Source: JBNKFQ01 sp050289385 (lineage in GTDB: Bacteria > Pseudomonadota > Gammaproteobacteria > Pseudomonadales > Porticoccaceae). Taken from it: a stretch of 11,890 nucleotides of DNA. Both the position numbers and the translations under genes were made by a program. The first letter of the stretch is position 1, and each line of letters begins with the position of its first letter. The stretch lies in the NCBI GenBank assembly GCA_050289385.1, contig JBNKFQ010000008.1:1-11890 (forward strand), in the 5' to 3' direction. Shown here in pieces: positions 1 through 8,311 of the stretch. The notes beneath the pieces are model-generated. The model was not told the origin of the DNA. It ran no database searches and was given only the letters and a program-made list of their open reading frames with translations.

Positions 1-72
1 CATTACCGACTCGATCCTCGTGATGTGGACGTTAACTACATGGTTCACTGCCACAAGCCCCGCGGCAACTGA
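1..72 (+). CDS. ubiG: Ubiquinone biosynthesis O-methyltransferase UbiG, C-terminal fragment (5' part outside window)
   Basis: Frame 1 is open from the first base to a TGA at 70-72 and reads HYRLDPRDVDVNYMVHC followed by HKPRGN. The piece YRL..DVDVNYMVH matches the very end of UbiG, the SAM-dependent methyltransferase that carries out both O-methylation steps of ubiquinone synthesis; E. coli UbiG ends in a similar DVDVNYMLH segment (from memory). Only the last 23 codons are visible, so no catalytic motif can be checked. The call rests on this tail and on the next two genes, because ubiG-mupP-yciK is the gene order in Pseudomonas. The gap to mupP is 37 bases, which suggests one transcript. Confidence 0.85.
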   Translation, partial: HYRLDPRDVDVNYMVHCHKPRGN

Positions 73-109
73 ACACCAGGCGATTAAAACCACGGAAAAC
101 CCATGTAAT

Positions 110-766
110 ATGAGCATTAAAGCAGTTTTATTTGATCTTGATGGTACGCTGCTCGACACAGCGCCGGACTTTGCCGATGTTATTAATCAACTGTTGGCAG
201 AAGAATCGATGCCAACTATTGACTTCGCTGATGTTCGCTCGGCGGTTTCCCACGGGTCACGTGGTTTGATCGAAACCGGCTTCAACATCTCGACGGAAGC
301 AGAAAATTTTGAAATCTTGCGGCAACGCCTGCTGGATCATTATGCCAAAAACCTGAGCAATAAAACCCGACCGTTCGACGGCATCGAAAACCTGCTGACA
401 CGTCTTCACGAACGCGGGATTCCCTGGGGTATTGTCACTAACAAACCGGAACTCTATACCCTGCCTATTATCAAGGCGCTCAATTTGTCACCTGCAGCCA
501 TTGTGTGCCCGGACCATGTCACCCACACCAAGCCGCATCCGGAATCAGTGGAACTGGCTTGCCAACATATTGGTTGTTCTACAACTGACACGGTAGTTAT
601 CGGTGATCACCTGCGCGATGTCGATGCAGGCAAAAATGCCGGGGCCGTTACAATTGCTGCAGCTTATGGATACCTCGGCAAGAACGAGCGCGCTGAAACC
701 TGGGGCGCCGACTATCTGGTTAACCATGCCAGTGAACTGCTCCCGATCCTTGAGCCCTGGCTTTAA
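110..766 (+). CDS. mupP: N-acetylmuramic acid 6-phosphate phosphatase MupP (HAD superfamily, subfamily IA)
   Basis: 218-residue HAD phosphatase. Visible motifs: motif I DLDGTLLDT with nucleophile Asp9 and acid/base Asp11; motif II VTN with Thr110; motif III Lys141 in HTKPHPE; motif IV GDHLRD with Asp166 and Asp170. The residues between motifs I and II form the alpha-helical cap typical of phosphoglycolate-phosphatase-like enzymes. In Pseudomonas, MupP removes phosphate from MurNAc-6-P in the cell-wall recycling bypass that feeds UDP-MurNAc synthesis without de novo MurA. The GDHLRD form of motif IV and the position between ubiG and yciK favour MupP over Gph (phosphoglycolate phosphatase), which is the main alternative. 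The ATG at 110 is chosen because motif I follows at the usual distance; the in-frame ATG at 20 would overlap ubiG. The Shine-Dalgarno sequence is weak (GGAA near 94-97). Confidence 0.88.
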   Translation: MSIKAVLFDLDGTLLDTAPDFADVINQLLAEESMPTIDFADVRSAVSHGSRGLIETGFNISTEAENFEILRQRLLDHYAKNLSNKTRPFDGIENLLTRLHERGIPWGIVTNKPELYTLPIIKALNLSPAAIVCPDHVTHTKPHPESVELACQHIGCSTTDTVVIGDHLRDVDAGKNAGAVTIAAAYGYLGKNERAETWGADYLVNHASELLPILEPWL

Positions 767-822
767 AGGCAAACCGGTAAACAACCAGCACGTGATTAAA
801 CATTTACATAGAGCAAGTGAAA

Positions 823-1566
823 ATGGATCCACAAACGTATAAAGCAACAAAAAACCTGTTACAAAATCGAATTATTCTTGTCACCGGAGCTGGTGATGGT
901 ATTGGTAAAGTGGCGGCTAAAACATTCGCAGCATACGGTGCAGAGGTTATCCTGACTGGTCGCACAATCCCCAAGCTGGAAAACATATACGATGAAATCG
1001 TTTCGGCCGGTTTCAGGGAACCGGCGATTTGCCCCATTGATCTGGAAAGTGCCAACGAAGACCATTACCAGGAAATTGCCGACCGCATTGAGGAAGAATT
1101 TGGCCTTCTCGACGGCCTGTTGCACAACGCAGCACAATTGGGCCAACGAACACCCATAGCCAATTACAATCTGGCCACCTGGCAAAAAGTTTTGCAGGTC
1201 AATGTGACTGCAGAATTTATGATGACCAGGGCCCTGTTACCGGCACTTGAAAAATCGGAGGATGCTTCCATCGTATTTACATCTTCAGGCGTGGGTCGCA
1301 AAGGCAAGGCATTCTGGGGCGCCTACGCTGTATCCAAGTTTGCCACAGAAGGGTTGGCACAAGTCCTGGCTGAAGAGCTGGAAGAAACTACAAACATTCG
1401 TGTCAACTGCATTAATCCCGGCGCCACACGAACGGCTATGCGCGCGGCTGCATATCCGGCAGAAGATCCCGCAACATTAAAAACGGCTGAAGATATAATG
1501 CCAACCTACTTGTATTTGATGGGACCTGATAGCCGAGGAACAAGCGGTCTGAGTATCGACGCATAA
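823..1566 (+). CDS. yciK: YciK-family short-chain dehydrogenase/reductase
   Basis: 247-residue classical SDR, close to the roughly 250 residues of E. coli YciK. The NAD(P)-binding Gly motif TGAGDGIG is at residues 21-28 and the NAA motif at 102-104. The catalytic triad is Ser155, Tyr168 and Lys172, in SSGVGRKG and YAVSK; KAFWGAYAVSKFATEG is very YciK-like. The cofactor preference and physiological substrate of YciK are not established; it is a cytosolic oxidoreductase of unknown substrate. It lies 56 bases after mupP and is probably in the same operon. A GTG at 817 is in frame two codons upstream, but GAG at 811-813 sits 9 bases before the ATG at 823 and only 3 before the GTG, so 823 is preferred. 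It converges with the DUF502 gene, with only 37 bases between stops. Confidence 0.92.
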   Translation: MDPQTYKATKNLLQNRIILVTGAGDGIGKVAAKTFAAYGAEVILTGRTIPKLENIYDEIVSAGFREPAICPIDLESANEDHYQEIADRIEEEFGLLDGLLHNAAQLGQRTPIANYNLATWQKVLQVNVTAEFMMTRALLPALEKSEDASIVFTSSGVGRKGKAFWGAYAVSKFATEGLAQVLAEELEETTNIRVNCINPGATRTAMRAAAYPAEDPATLKTAEDIMPTYLYLMGPDSRGTSGLSIDA

Positions 1567-1603
1567 ACCTTTAATCAGAGGCTCCCTGACTGGATAACCT
1601 TGC

Positions 1604-2191
1604 TTATACGTTTTTGCGTTGCACGCCGCCGGTAATAATAAGTCTCATGGCTTCTTCGATACCTATATCGAGCGGCTCCAACCGGTTTTTATCAACATAT
1701 ACCGTATAACCACCAACCTGATAACTCATCGGCAAATAAACACCAACCACACTGGAATTATCATCGCCAAAAAATTTTCCCCCCGATTTTTCTCCGGTTA
1801 AAAAACCGACCAGCTTCATGCCATTGCCAATATCCAGCGACACGACACTTTTTGCTTCTTTTTTACCCGACAAGGTTAAAAATTGTGTCAAATCCTGAAT
1901 ACCGCCGTACAAACTTTTTATCAGGGGTATTTTTTCCAGTAACTTTTCCCCGAGCTGGATCAGATAGCGAATAACATAGGCATTAACCAGAACCCCCAGA
2001 CACAACAGGGACAACAGTGCTGCCAAAGTGCCCATACCGGGAAAATAAAATGACTGCGGCATCAGCTTCAGCAACATCGGTTTGAACAACCCCTCTGCGC
2101 TGATCGCCAGCCAGTACATAAAATACAGGGTCAAGCCCAGTGGCAAGACTGTCGCCAGACCCTGCAAAACAAGCTTTAAAGGTTTGTGCAT
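1604..2191 (-). CDS. DUF502 family inner-membrane protein
   Basis: 195-residue protein of the DUF502 family (PF04367). Two hydrophobic segments are visible, roughly residues 8-30 and 52-75, with a short periplasmic or cytosolic loop between them. A soluble C-terminal half follows with the family signatures IPLIKSLYGGIQD (88-100), VYLPMSYQVGGYTVYV (151-166) and IEEAMRLIITGGV (178-190). Family function is unknown; plant members (LCV/COV type) affect vascular patterning, and no bacterial role is settled. It begins 43 bases after the VOC gene on the same strand, so it may be the last gene of a purL-VOC-DUF502 unit. The start ATG has only a weak GAG about 14 bases upstream. Family assignment is strong; function is open. 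Confidence 0.88.
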   Translation of the reverse strand: MHKPLKLVLQGLATVLPLGLTLYFMYWLAISAEGLFKPMLLKLMPQSFYFPGMGTLAALLSLLCLGVLVNAYVIRYLIQLGEKLLEKIPLIKSLYGGIQDLTQFLTLSGKKEAKSVVSLDIGNGMKLVGFLTGEKSGGKFFGDDNSSVVGVYLPMSYQVGGYTVYVDKNRLEPLDIGIEEAMRLIITGGVQRKNV

Positions 2192-2234
2192 TATTTTTAC
2201 CGATCTCAGAGTTTGAACAGAACAAACCTGCCCT

Positions 2235-2648
2235 TTATTCGTCTTCTGGCCCTATCCAGAAAAATGGATTCCACGCAACTTCCCAAAGGTGGCCATCGGG
2301 GTCTGCGAAATATCCGCTGAAGCCGCCCCAAAATACATCTTCCGCTGCTTTTACCAGCGTGCCCCCAGCTGCCACGGCCTTGTCAATAGTGCTCACGACG
2401 TCCTCTTTTGAGTGCACGTTGTGAGCCAGAGCCACACCCCTGAACCCGTGGCCATCCTGAGCAACCGTTGCGTCTTCGGCCAACTTGTCCCATGGATACA
2501 AACCGAGCCAGCTACCGTTGAGGTCAAAAAAAGCGACCTCATCACTGTAGGGTTCCTTGCGCGGGAAACCCAAACCTTGTTGATAAAACTCAACTGCAGG
2601 CGCCAGGTCTTTGACACCCAATGTCACCATACTGATTCTTGGTTGCAT
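2235..2648 (-). CDS. VOC (glyoxalase/bleomycin-resistance fold) family protein
   Basis: 137-residue protein that matches one vicinal-oxygen-chelate unit made of two beta-alpha-beta-beta-beta modules. Module 1 starts at ISMVTLGVKDLAPAVEFY (5-22). Module 2 ends in the hallmark YFADPDGHLWEVAWNP (113-128), where Glu123 is the usual last metal ligand. By eye, the His/Gln ligand positions seen in glyoxalase I appear as Met7 and as Arg70 or Gly71, so a classical glyoxalase metal site is probably incomplete. The C-terminal WNPFFWIGPEDE is typical of an uncharacterised VOC subgroup; substrate unknown. Its start has a good Shine-Dalgarno (GGGGAGA, 7 bases before ATG), but that site lies in a possible hairpin (2659-2687). 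It follows purL by 45 bases on the same strand. Confidence 0.87.
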   Translation of the reverse strand: MQPRISMVTLGVKDLAPAVEFYQQGLGFPRKEPYSDEVAFFDLNGSWLGLYPWDKLAEDATVAQDGHGFRGVALAHNVHSKEDVVSTIDKAVAAGGTLVKAAEDVFWGGFSGYFADPDGHLWEVAWNPFFWIGPEDE

Positions 2649-2693
2649 TTCAGTTTCTCCCCGTAATCGCTTTGGTTAATTCCGGGGACATCT

Positions 2694-5600
2694 TTACGCT
2701 ACAAACAGTCTTGCGTTGCGAAAAATACGCATCCATGGACTATCCTCGCCCATCTCATCGGGTCGCCAGGAGTTATTGACGGCTCGAAATATTCGCTCGG
2801 GATGCGGCATCATAATTGTGGCACGGCCATCCTCACTGGTTACACCCGCGATGCCACCGGGCGAACCATTGGGATTGGCGGGATAATTTTCTGTAATTTC
2901 CAGATTATTATCGACAAATCGCAAGGTCACCAGACCCGACTGGTCGCATCTTGCAAATGCCTCATCATCCCTGAATTCAGCACGACCTTCACCGTGAGCC
3001 ACCGCCACCGGCATGTGTGAATCCGCCATATCTGCAAACATCAGGGAAGGCGATTCTGGCACCTGCACCAATGAAAAACGTGCTTCATACTGCTCGGAAA
3101 TATTACGCACAAAATGTGGCCAATGATCGGCTCCGGGAATCAGGGATTTGAGATTGGACATCATCTGACAACCGTTGCAAACACCCAGACTGAAAGTGTC
3201 TTCGCGATGAAAAAATGCCTGTAAAGCCTCTCTCGCCCGAGCATTGAACAGAATACTTTTGGCCCAGCCTTCGCCCGCGCCAAGAACATCACCGTATGAA
3301 AAACCGCCACAGGCGGCCAGTCCCCGGAATTGATTCAGGTCTACCCTGCCCGCCAAAATATCACTCATATGAACATCAACTGCGGAAAATCCGGCGCGAT
3401 GGAAAGCGGCGGCCATTTCAACCTGACCATTCACTCCCTGCTCCCTCAATATCGCAACCTGCGGACGCAATCCGGCACTGATAAAGGGAGCGCTAATATC
3501 TTCCTGCGGGTCATAAGACAAGTCGACTGACAAGCCGGGATTATCGGAGGTGATAGCATCAAACTCCTGTTGTGCACATTCCGGATTATCGCGCAAGGCC
3601 TGAATACGGTAACTGGTTTCGCTCCAGGCCTGTTGCAGGTGAGTGCGCTGATGACTGTAAGTCAACGTGTCGCCCAGAAAGATACGAACCTGGTCAAGAT
3701 CATTCAACTCACCGATAACGTGAGCACTCAGACCAGCGTTTTGCAACTGTTCCAGAATTTGCCGACTGTCGTCATTGCTCACCTGGATAACAGCACCCAG
3801 CTCTTCTGAAAACAACGCCGCCAGCTGTTCACTACCCAGATCTCTGATATCCAGATCGACACCACAGTGTCCGGCAAATGCCATCTCAACAACGGTAGTA
3901 AACAAACCGCCATCAGACCGGTCGTGGTAGGACAGAATTTTATTGTTCTGCAACAGTGTTTGAATCTGTTCGAAAAATGCCTTCAACTGCTCGGCCTTGT
4001 CCAGATCGGGCACCGCTTCGCCAATTTGATTGTAGACCTGTGCCAAACAGGATGCCCCCAAACGATTCTTGCCATTACCGAGGTCGATCAGCACAAGTTT
4101 TGTTTCACCTTTATCCTTGCGCAGTTGCGGTGTTACTGTTTTGCGCACGTCGGTAACCGGTGCAAAGGCAGAAATAACCAGGGACAAAGGTGCAGTAACG
4201 GCCTTGTTTTCACCATTCACATCCCATTCTGTGCGCATGGACATAGAGTCCTTGCCCACGGGAATAGTAATCCCCAACTCCGGGCAGAGCTCCATTCCCA
4301 CCGCCTCGACCGTGCGGTAAAGTTTTTCATCTTCACCCGGATGACCCGCGGCACACATCCAGTTGGCCGACAATTTAATATCGGAAAGTTTAGCAATACG
4401 AGCAGCGGCAATATTGGTAATTGCTTCGCCAATGGCCATGCGACCCGACGCTGGCCCATCCAGCAGTGCCGACGGCGTGCGTTCGCCCATCGCCATGGCT
4501 TCTCCGGCATCGCTGTCATAAGCAATGGTAGTCACCGCGCAATCTGCTACCGGCACTTGCCAGGGGCCAACCATCTGATCACGCGACACCATACCCGTTA
4601 CGGTACGATCACCAATCGTGATCAGGAAGTTTTTCGAGGCGACCGTCGGCAATCGCAAAATACGCTCTACAGCGTCATGAATGTCAATATCGGCCGTATT
4701 AAATGGCTGGGTCCGGTAGTTGCGCTTTTCTGCGACGCGATGCATTTTGGGCGGTTTGCCAAAAAGCACAGACATCGGTAAATCCACAGGATTGTTTTCA
4801 AAATGGCTGTCACCCAATCGCAGGTGCTTTTCGCCAGTGGCTTCACCCACCACGGCAAAGGGGCAACGCTCACGCTGGCAGATCGCTTCAAATCGCGCGA
4901 GGTCCGTGGGCTTTACGGCCAGAACATAACGCTCTTGTGACTCGTTGCTCCAGATTTCCAGCGGGCTCATACCCGGTTCATCATTGGGCACCTGGCGCAA
5001 TTCAAAGCTGCCACCACAGCCCCCGTCTTTTACCAGTTCGGGAAAGGCGTTGGAAAGACCACCAGCACCCACATCGTGAATAAATGCGATGGGATTTTCA
5101 CCGCCGAGTTGCCAGCAGGCGTCGATGACTTCCTGACAGCGGCGTTCAATTTCCGGGTTCTGCCGTTGCACAGACGCAAAATCCAGATCTTCGCAGGACG
5201 AACCCGAGGCCATGGACGATGCCGCCCCGCCGCCCAGACCAATCAACATGGCCGGGCCGCCAAGCACAATTAATTTCGCACCCGGGTCAAATTCGGGTTT
5301 CTGAACATGCTCCGCACGGATATTGCCGTACCCCCCGGCCAACATCACCGGTTTGTGATAACCGCGGCGTTCACCGTCGAAATTCACTTCAAAGGTGCGA
5401 AAATAACCACAGATATTGGGGCGGCCGAACTCGTTGTTAAAAGCGGCACCACCAATAGGGCCGTCCAACATGATATCGAGCGCAGAGACAATGCGATCGG
5501 GTTTTCCATAATCTGCTTCCCAGGGTTGTTCGTGACCTGGAATCTGCAAGTTGGATACGGTAAAGCCGGTTAACCCCACCTTGGGTTTGGACCCGCGCCC

Positions 5601-6596
5601 TACGGCGCCTTCATCACGGATTTCGCCCCCGGCGCCGGTGCCCGCTCCGGCAAACGGCGCAATGGCAGTCGGGTGGTTGTGAGTTTCCACCTTCATCAAA
5701 ATATGAATATCTTCAACACTGTACTGGTACTCAAGTGTTGCCGAATCCGGATAAAAGCGCCCTGCCCTGTGGCCCGTGATTACCGACGCGTTATCGGCAT
5801 AAGCCGAGAGCACATCCTGCCCACCTTGCTCATACGTATTTTTGATCATTTTGAACAACGAGTACGGCTGTTCTGCGCCATCAATTGTCCAGGACGCATT
5901 AAAGATCTTGTGGCGGCAATGCTCGGAATTGGCCTGCGCAAACATCATCAATTCCACGTCCGTGGGATTGCGCCCCAGATCCGTAAAGCTGGCCACAAGG
6001 TAATCGATTTCGTCATTTGCCAGTGCCAGGCCCAGGCTGCTATTGGCAGTGACCAGAGCAATTCGTCCACCACCCAAAACATCTACCTGGCCCATCGGCC
6101 TGGGCTGATCATGGAGGAACAGCTGCTCACCTGCCTCAAGCGTCTCAAATACTGACTCAACCATACGATCGTGCAGTACGGCTGCGACCTTGTCTCGATC
6201 TGGCTCGACAGTGGCAGACACATAATAAACAGTGCCTCGCTCAAGCCGGTTAACCTGAGTTAGTCCGGCGTTATGTGCAATGTCCGTGGCTTTGGACGAC
6301 CAGGGTGAGATGGTGCCCGGACGGGGCGTAACCGCAAACAGGTGAACGCCACTGGAATTTTCAGCGAACTTTTTATCATCAACTTTGGGGTCAACATCAA
6401 CCTTGGGACCATAAATCAACAAGGCATTGAGCGTGTCCTGTTGTTCAGCAGAAAGCTCACCACCGTCAACCAGTTCGACGTAATGCACGTATTCGCCGTA
6501 CACAGCAGTCACTTCAGGACATTGCGCGATGAGGTTTGATAACAGTTTTTGTTTGCGGAAATCGGACAAGGCCGGAGCGCCACGGAGGATCAGCAT
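2694..6596 (-). CDS. purL: Phosphoribosylformylglycinamidine synthase (FGAM synthase, large single-chain form)
   Basis: 1300-residue enzyme of purine synthesis, converting FGAR, ATP and glutamine to FGAM in the cytosol; E. coli PurL is 1295 residues. Landmarks in order: N-terminal PurS-like region starting LILRGAPALSDFR; VTPRPGTISPWSSKATDIAHN (89-109); linker with NSEHCRHKIFNA (223-234); synthase core with KVETHNHPT (302-310) and the Gly-rich PFAGAGTGAGGEIRDE (314-329); and a C-terminal class I glutaminase domain from about residue 1044. The glutaminase triad is intact: Cys1140 in GVCNGCQMM, His1265 and Glu1267 in MMPHPERIF. Both the N- and C-termini match the E. coli layout, supporting the ATG at 6594-6596, although its Shine-Dalgarno is weak (GAGAG). 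It is divergent from mltF, as in E. coli. No PurR-like operator was recognised upstream. Confidence 0.98.
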   Translation of the reverse strand: MLILRGAPALSDFRKQKLLSNLIAQCPEVTAVYGEYVHYVELVDGGELSAEQQDTLNALLIYGPKVDVDPKVDDKKFAENSSGVHLFAVTPRPGTISPWSSKATDIAHNAGLTQVNRLERGTVYYVSATVEPDRDKVAAVLHDRMVESVFETLEAGEQLFLHDQPRPMGQVDVLGGGRIALVTANSSLGLALANDEIDYLVASFTDLGRNPTDVELMMFAQANSEHCRHKIFNASWTIDGAEQPYSLFKMIKNTYEQGGQDVLSAYADNASVITGHRAGRFYPDSATLEYQYSVEDIHILMKVETHNHPTAIAPFAGAGTGAGGEIRDEGAVGRGSKPKVGLTGFTVSNLQIPGHEQPWEADYGKPDRIVSALDIMLDGPIGGAAFNNEFGRPNICGYFRTFEVNFDGERRGYHKPVMLAGGYGNIRAEHVQKPEFDPGAKLIVLGGPAMLIGLGGGAASSMASGSSCEDLDFASVQRQNPEIERRCQEVIDACWQLGGENPIAFIHDVGAGGLSNAFPELVKDGGCGGSFELRQVPNDEPGMSPLEIWSNESQERYVLAVKPTDLARFEAICQRERCPFAVVGEATGEKHLRLGDSHFENNPVDLPMSVLFGKPPKMHRVAEKRNYRTQPFNTADIDIHDAVERILRLPTVASKNFLITIGDRTVTGMVSRDQMVGPWQVPVADCAVTTIAYDSDAGEAMAMGERTPSALLDGPASGRMAIGEAITNIAAARIAKLSDIKLSANWMCAAGHPGEDEKLYRTVEAVGMELCPELGITIPVGKDSMSMRTEWDVNGENKAVTAPLSLVISAFAPVTDVRKTVTPQLRKDKGETKLVLIDLGNGKNRLGASCLAQVYNQIGEAVPDLDKAEQLKAFFEQIQTLLQNNKILSYHDRSDGGLFTTVVEMAFAGHCGVDLDIRDLGSEQLAALFSEELGAVIQVSNDDSRQILEQLQNAGLSAHVIGELNDLDQVRIFLGDTLTYSHQRTHLQQAWSETSYRIQALRDNPECAQQEFDAITSDNPGLSVDLSYDPQEDISAPFISAGLRPQVAILREQGVNGQVEMAAAFHRAGFSAVDVHMSDILAGRVDLNQFRGLAACGGFSYGDVLGAGEGWAKSILFNARAREALQAFFHREDTFSLGVCNGCQMMSNLKSLIPGADHWPHFVRNISEQYEARFSLVQVPESPSLMFADMADSHMPVAVAHGEGRAEFRDDEAFARCDQSGLVTLRFVDNNLEITENYPANPNGSPGGIAGVTSEDGRATIMMPHPERIFRAVNNSWRPDEMGEDSPWMRIFRNARLFVA

Positions 6597-6770
6597 TCGT
6601 TGAGACTCTCAGTCAAATCATGGGAAACAGAAAGGGAGCTATTGTAACGGAATTTGCTCCAGACTTCCCTACCTGCCTGCTTCTCTTGTCACCCTTCAAC
6701 CGTCTTTAACAGTTGATCATGACGTCAACTCCCCCTAACCTAATGCTTCTGATTCAGCAAAAGCTGTTAC
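6597..6770. promoter_or_regulatory. Divergent purL/mltF intergenic promoter region
   Basis: 174 bases between the two divergent start codons. Facing purL there is a TACAAT -10-like hexamer on the minus strand (6646-6641), without a good -35 at normal spacing. Facing mltF there is TTGATC at 6713-6718, then 17 bases, then TAACCT at 6736-6741, a plausible sigma70 pair 30 bases before the ATG. The short palindrome TGAGACTCTCA (6601-6611) lies just upstream of the purL start. Promoter calls by eye at this quality are tentative; that the region holds both promoters is a sound inference from gene order. Confidence 0.45.
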
Positions 6771-8222
6771 ATGCCCAACATTCGAAGTCGTTACAAAGTA
6801 GTACGCGCAGGTCGGCAGTTATTGCTGATCTCTTTGCTCATACTTTTTGCCATAAGCCTGTATGGCAGCCGCCAGCGCAGCACCCTCGAATTGATCAGGG
6901 AGAGAGGGTACATTCGAGTCATCACCTTGCCAGGTCCCACCACCTATTATGAAAATGCGAGGGGCGGCACCGGCTTTGAGTACCTGCTGGCACGCCGCTT
7001 CGCGAGATACCTGGGGGTGGAGCTCAAAGTAACGCTGATGGACAATCTGAACAGCGTTCTTATTGCTCTGGGCGGTCCCAATGGTGACTTTGCCGCTGGC
7101 GGCCTGACTGCCAGCCCGGGACGCAAAAAACTGATGCACTTTTCAGAGCCATACAGTTTTGTGACTCAACAATTGCTGTACCGATCTGGTAGTCGTCGCC
7201 CGAAAGCATTTGACGAAATCAAATCAGACGCCCGCTTGCTGGTGATCAAAAACAGTGCGCACAGTGAGCGTCTGCAAGAGTTGAAAAAGCAGTTCCCTGA
7301 TCTTAAGTGGGAAGAATATACCGCCGCCGATATGCTGGAACTCATGGAACTGGTCCACAACAACCAGGCAGACTATGCCATTGTAGACTCCCTTGCTTAC
7401 AAAATTAATCGCGGTATTTACCCCAAAGCCCGGACAGCCTTTCAGATTTCGGACCCACAGCCAGTGGCCTGGGCATTTCCCGGCTATGGCGATGGCAGCC
7501 TGATTGCAGCAGCCAATAAATTTTTGCAGCAACAAAAATCCAGTGGCCAAATGGAACGGCTAAAGCAGCGTTTTTTCGGTCATGCAGATGCATTTAGTGT
7601 GGCGGGATCCCAGCTCTTTATTCGTCGCGTAGAAACCCGCTTGCCGAAATACGAAGAAATGTTTCGGGAAGTCGCAGAGATTTTCAGCATCGACTGGCAT
7701 CTGCTGGCGGCAATTGCTTACCAGGAATCGCACTGGAATGCGCTCGCCACGTCGCCTACCGGAGTGCGCGGATTGATGATGCTCACACTGGACACCATGA
7801 AAGAAATGAGCATCAAAAACCGGCTTGATCCGGAACAGAGTCTGTATGCCGGCACCCAGTATTTTCTGAAAACCAGGGCGCGCATTCCATCTGATATTGC
7901 CGAGCCCGATCGTACCTGGATGGCGCTCGCTGCCTATAATATCGGCATGGGACATCTGGAGGACGCTCGTGTTTTAACCGAGCGCCATGGAAAAGACCCT
8001 CACCTGTGGAAAGACGTCATAGAATATCTGCCATTGCTGGAGCAAAAAAAATACTACAAAACTGTAAAGCACGGTTTTGCCCGCGGACGTGAGCCTGTCT
8101 CCTACGTACAAAACGTTCGCCATTACCGCGATATATTGCAGTGGCGCAGCCTGGAACAGCAGCGGCAGAGTGACAGGGAAGACCGGGCAGAAGAACTCGA
8201 CTGGAAAATCGATTCGCTATGA
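6771..8222 (+). CDS. mltF: Membrane-bound lytic murein transglycosylase F
   Basis: 483-residue periplasmic peptidoglycan lyase that cleaves the MurNAc-GlcNAc bond to give 1,6-anhydro-MurNAc products. Order of parts: a basic N-terminus and one hydrophobic segment (about 17-32) acting as signal or anchor, with no lipobox Cys; a solute-binding-protein family 3 domain (about 37-270) opening with TLELIRERGYIRV; then an SLT-type catalytic domain (about 290-460). The predicted catalytic acid is Glu319 in AIAYQESHW, followed by SPTGVRGLMMLT (328-339) and ALAAYNIGMGH (385-395), all matching E. coli MltF closely. It is shorter than the E. coli enzyme (about 518 residues) mainly at the C-terminal tail. 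The first ATG is used because it directly precedes the basic-hydrophobic leader; its Shine-Dalgarno is poor. The link with mupP in cell-wall turnover is thematic, not an operon. Confidence 0.96.
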   Translation: MPNIRSRYKVVRAGRQLLLISLLILFAISLYGSRQRSTLELIRERGYIRVITLPGPTTYYENARGGTGFEYLLARRFARYLGVELKVTLMDNLNSVLIALGGPNGDFAAGGLTASPGRKKLMHFSEPYSFVTQQLLYRSGSRRPKAFDEIKSDARLLVIKNSAHSERLQELKKQFPDLKWEEYTAADMLELMELVHNNQADYAIVDSLAYKINRGIYPKARTAFQISDPQPVAWAFPGYGDGSLIAAANKFLQQQKSSGQMERLKQRFFGHADAFSVAGSQLFIRRVETRLPKYEEMFREVAEIFSIDWHLLAAIAYQESHWNALATSPTGVRGLMMLTLDTMKEMSIKNRLDPEQSLYAGTQYFLKTRARIPSDIAEPDRTWMALAAYNIGMGHLEDARVLTERHGKDPHLWKDVIEYLPLLEQKKYYKTVKHGFARGREPVSYVQNVRHYRDILQWRSLEQQRQSDREDRAEELDWKIDSL

Positions 8223-8245
8223 TATTCGGGATTTTCGTCAACAGG

Positions 8246-8290
8246 ACTGTCACCAGCTGGACAGTGGATCCCGCGGACAAGCCGCGGGAT
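8246..8290. terminator. Two tandem hairpins between convergent mltF and the dockerin-like gene
   Basis: The first hairpin pairs ACTGTC (8246-8251) with GACAGT (8260-8265) around an 8-base loop. The second pairs ATCCCGCGG (8268-8276) with CCGCGGGAT (8282-8290) around the loop ACAAG, a perfect 9-bp GC-rich stem. They lie 24 bases past the mltF stop and 22 bases past the opposing stop at 8312, where a shared terminator would be expected. Neither strand has a T-tract after the strong stem, so this is not a classical intrinsic terminator. It may be a transcript-end-protecting or factor-assisted stop. Confidence 0.5.
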
Positions 8291-8311
8291 TAGGATATCA
8301 GGGCCTGTTAA

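Noticed and set aside
20..109. N-terminal extension of MupP from the ATG at 20
   Set aside because: These codons overlap the ubiG end in another frame, and the HAD motif I sits at its usual place when translation starts at 110.
1574..1588. Weak hairpin TCAGAGGCTCCCTGA between converging yciK and DUF502
   Set aside because: The stem is interrupted by a mismatch and no T-run follows on either strand, so a terminator call is not supported.
3867..4781. 304-codon open frame on the plus strand inside purL
   Set aside because: It is antisense to a well-conserved part of FGAM synthase, has an erratic Cys/His/Arg-rich composition and shows no motif. It is a codon-bias shadow.
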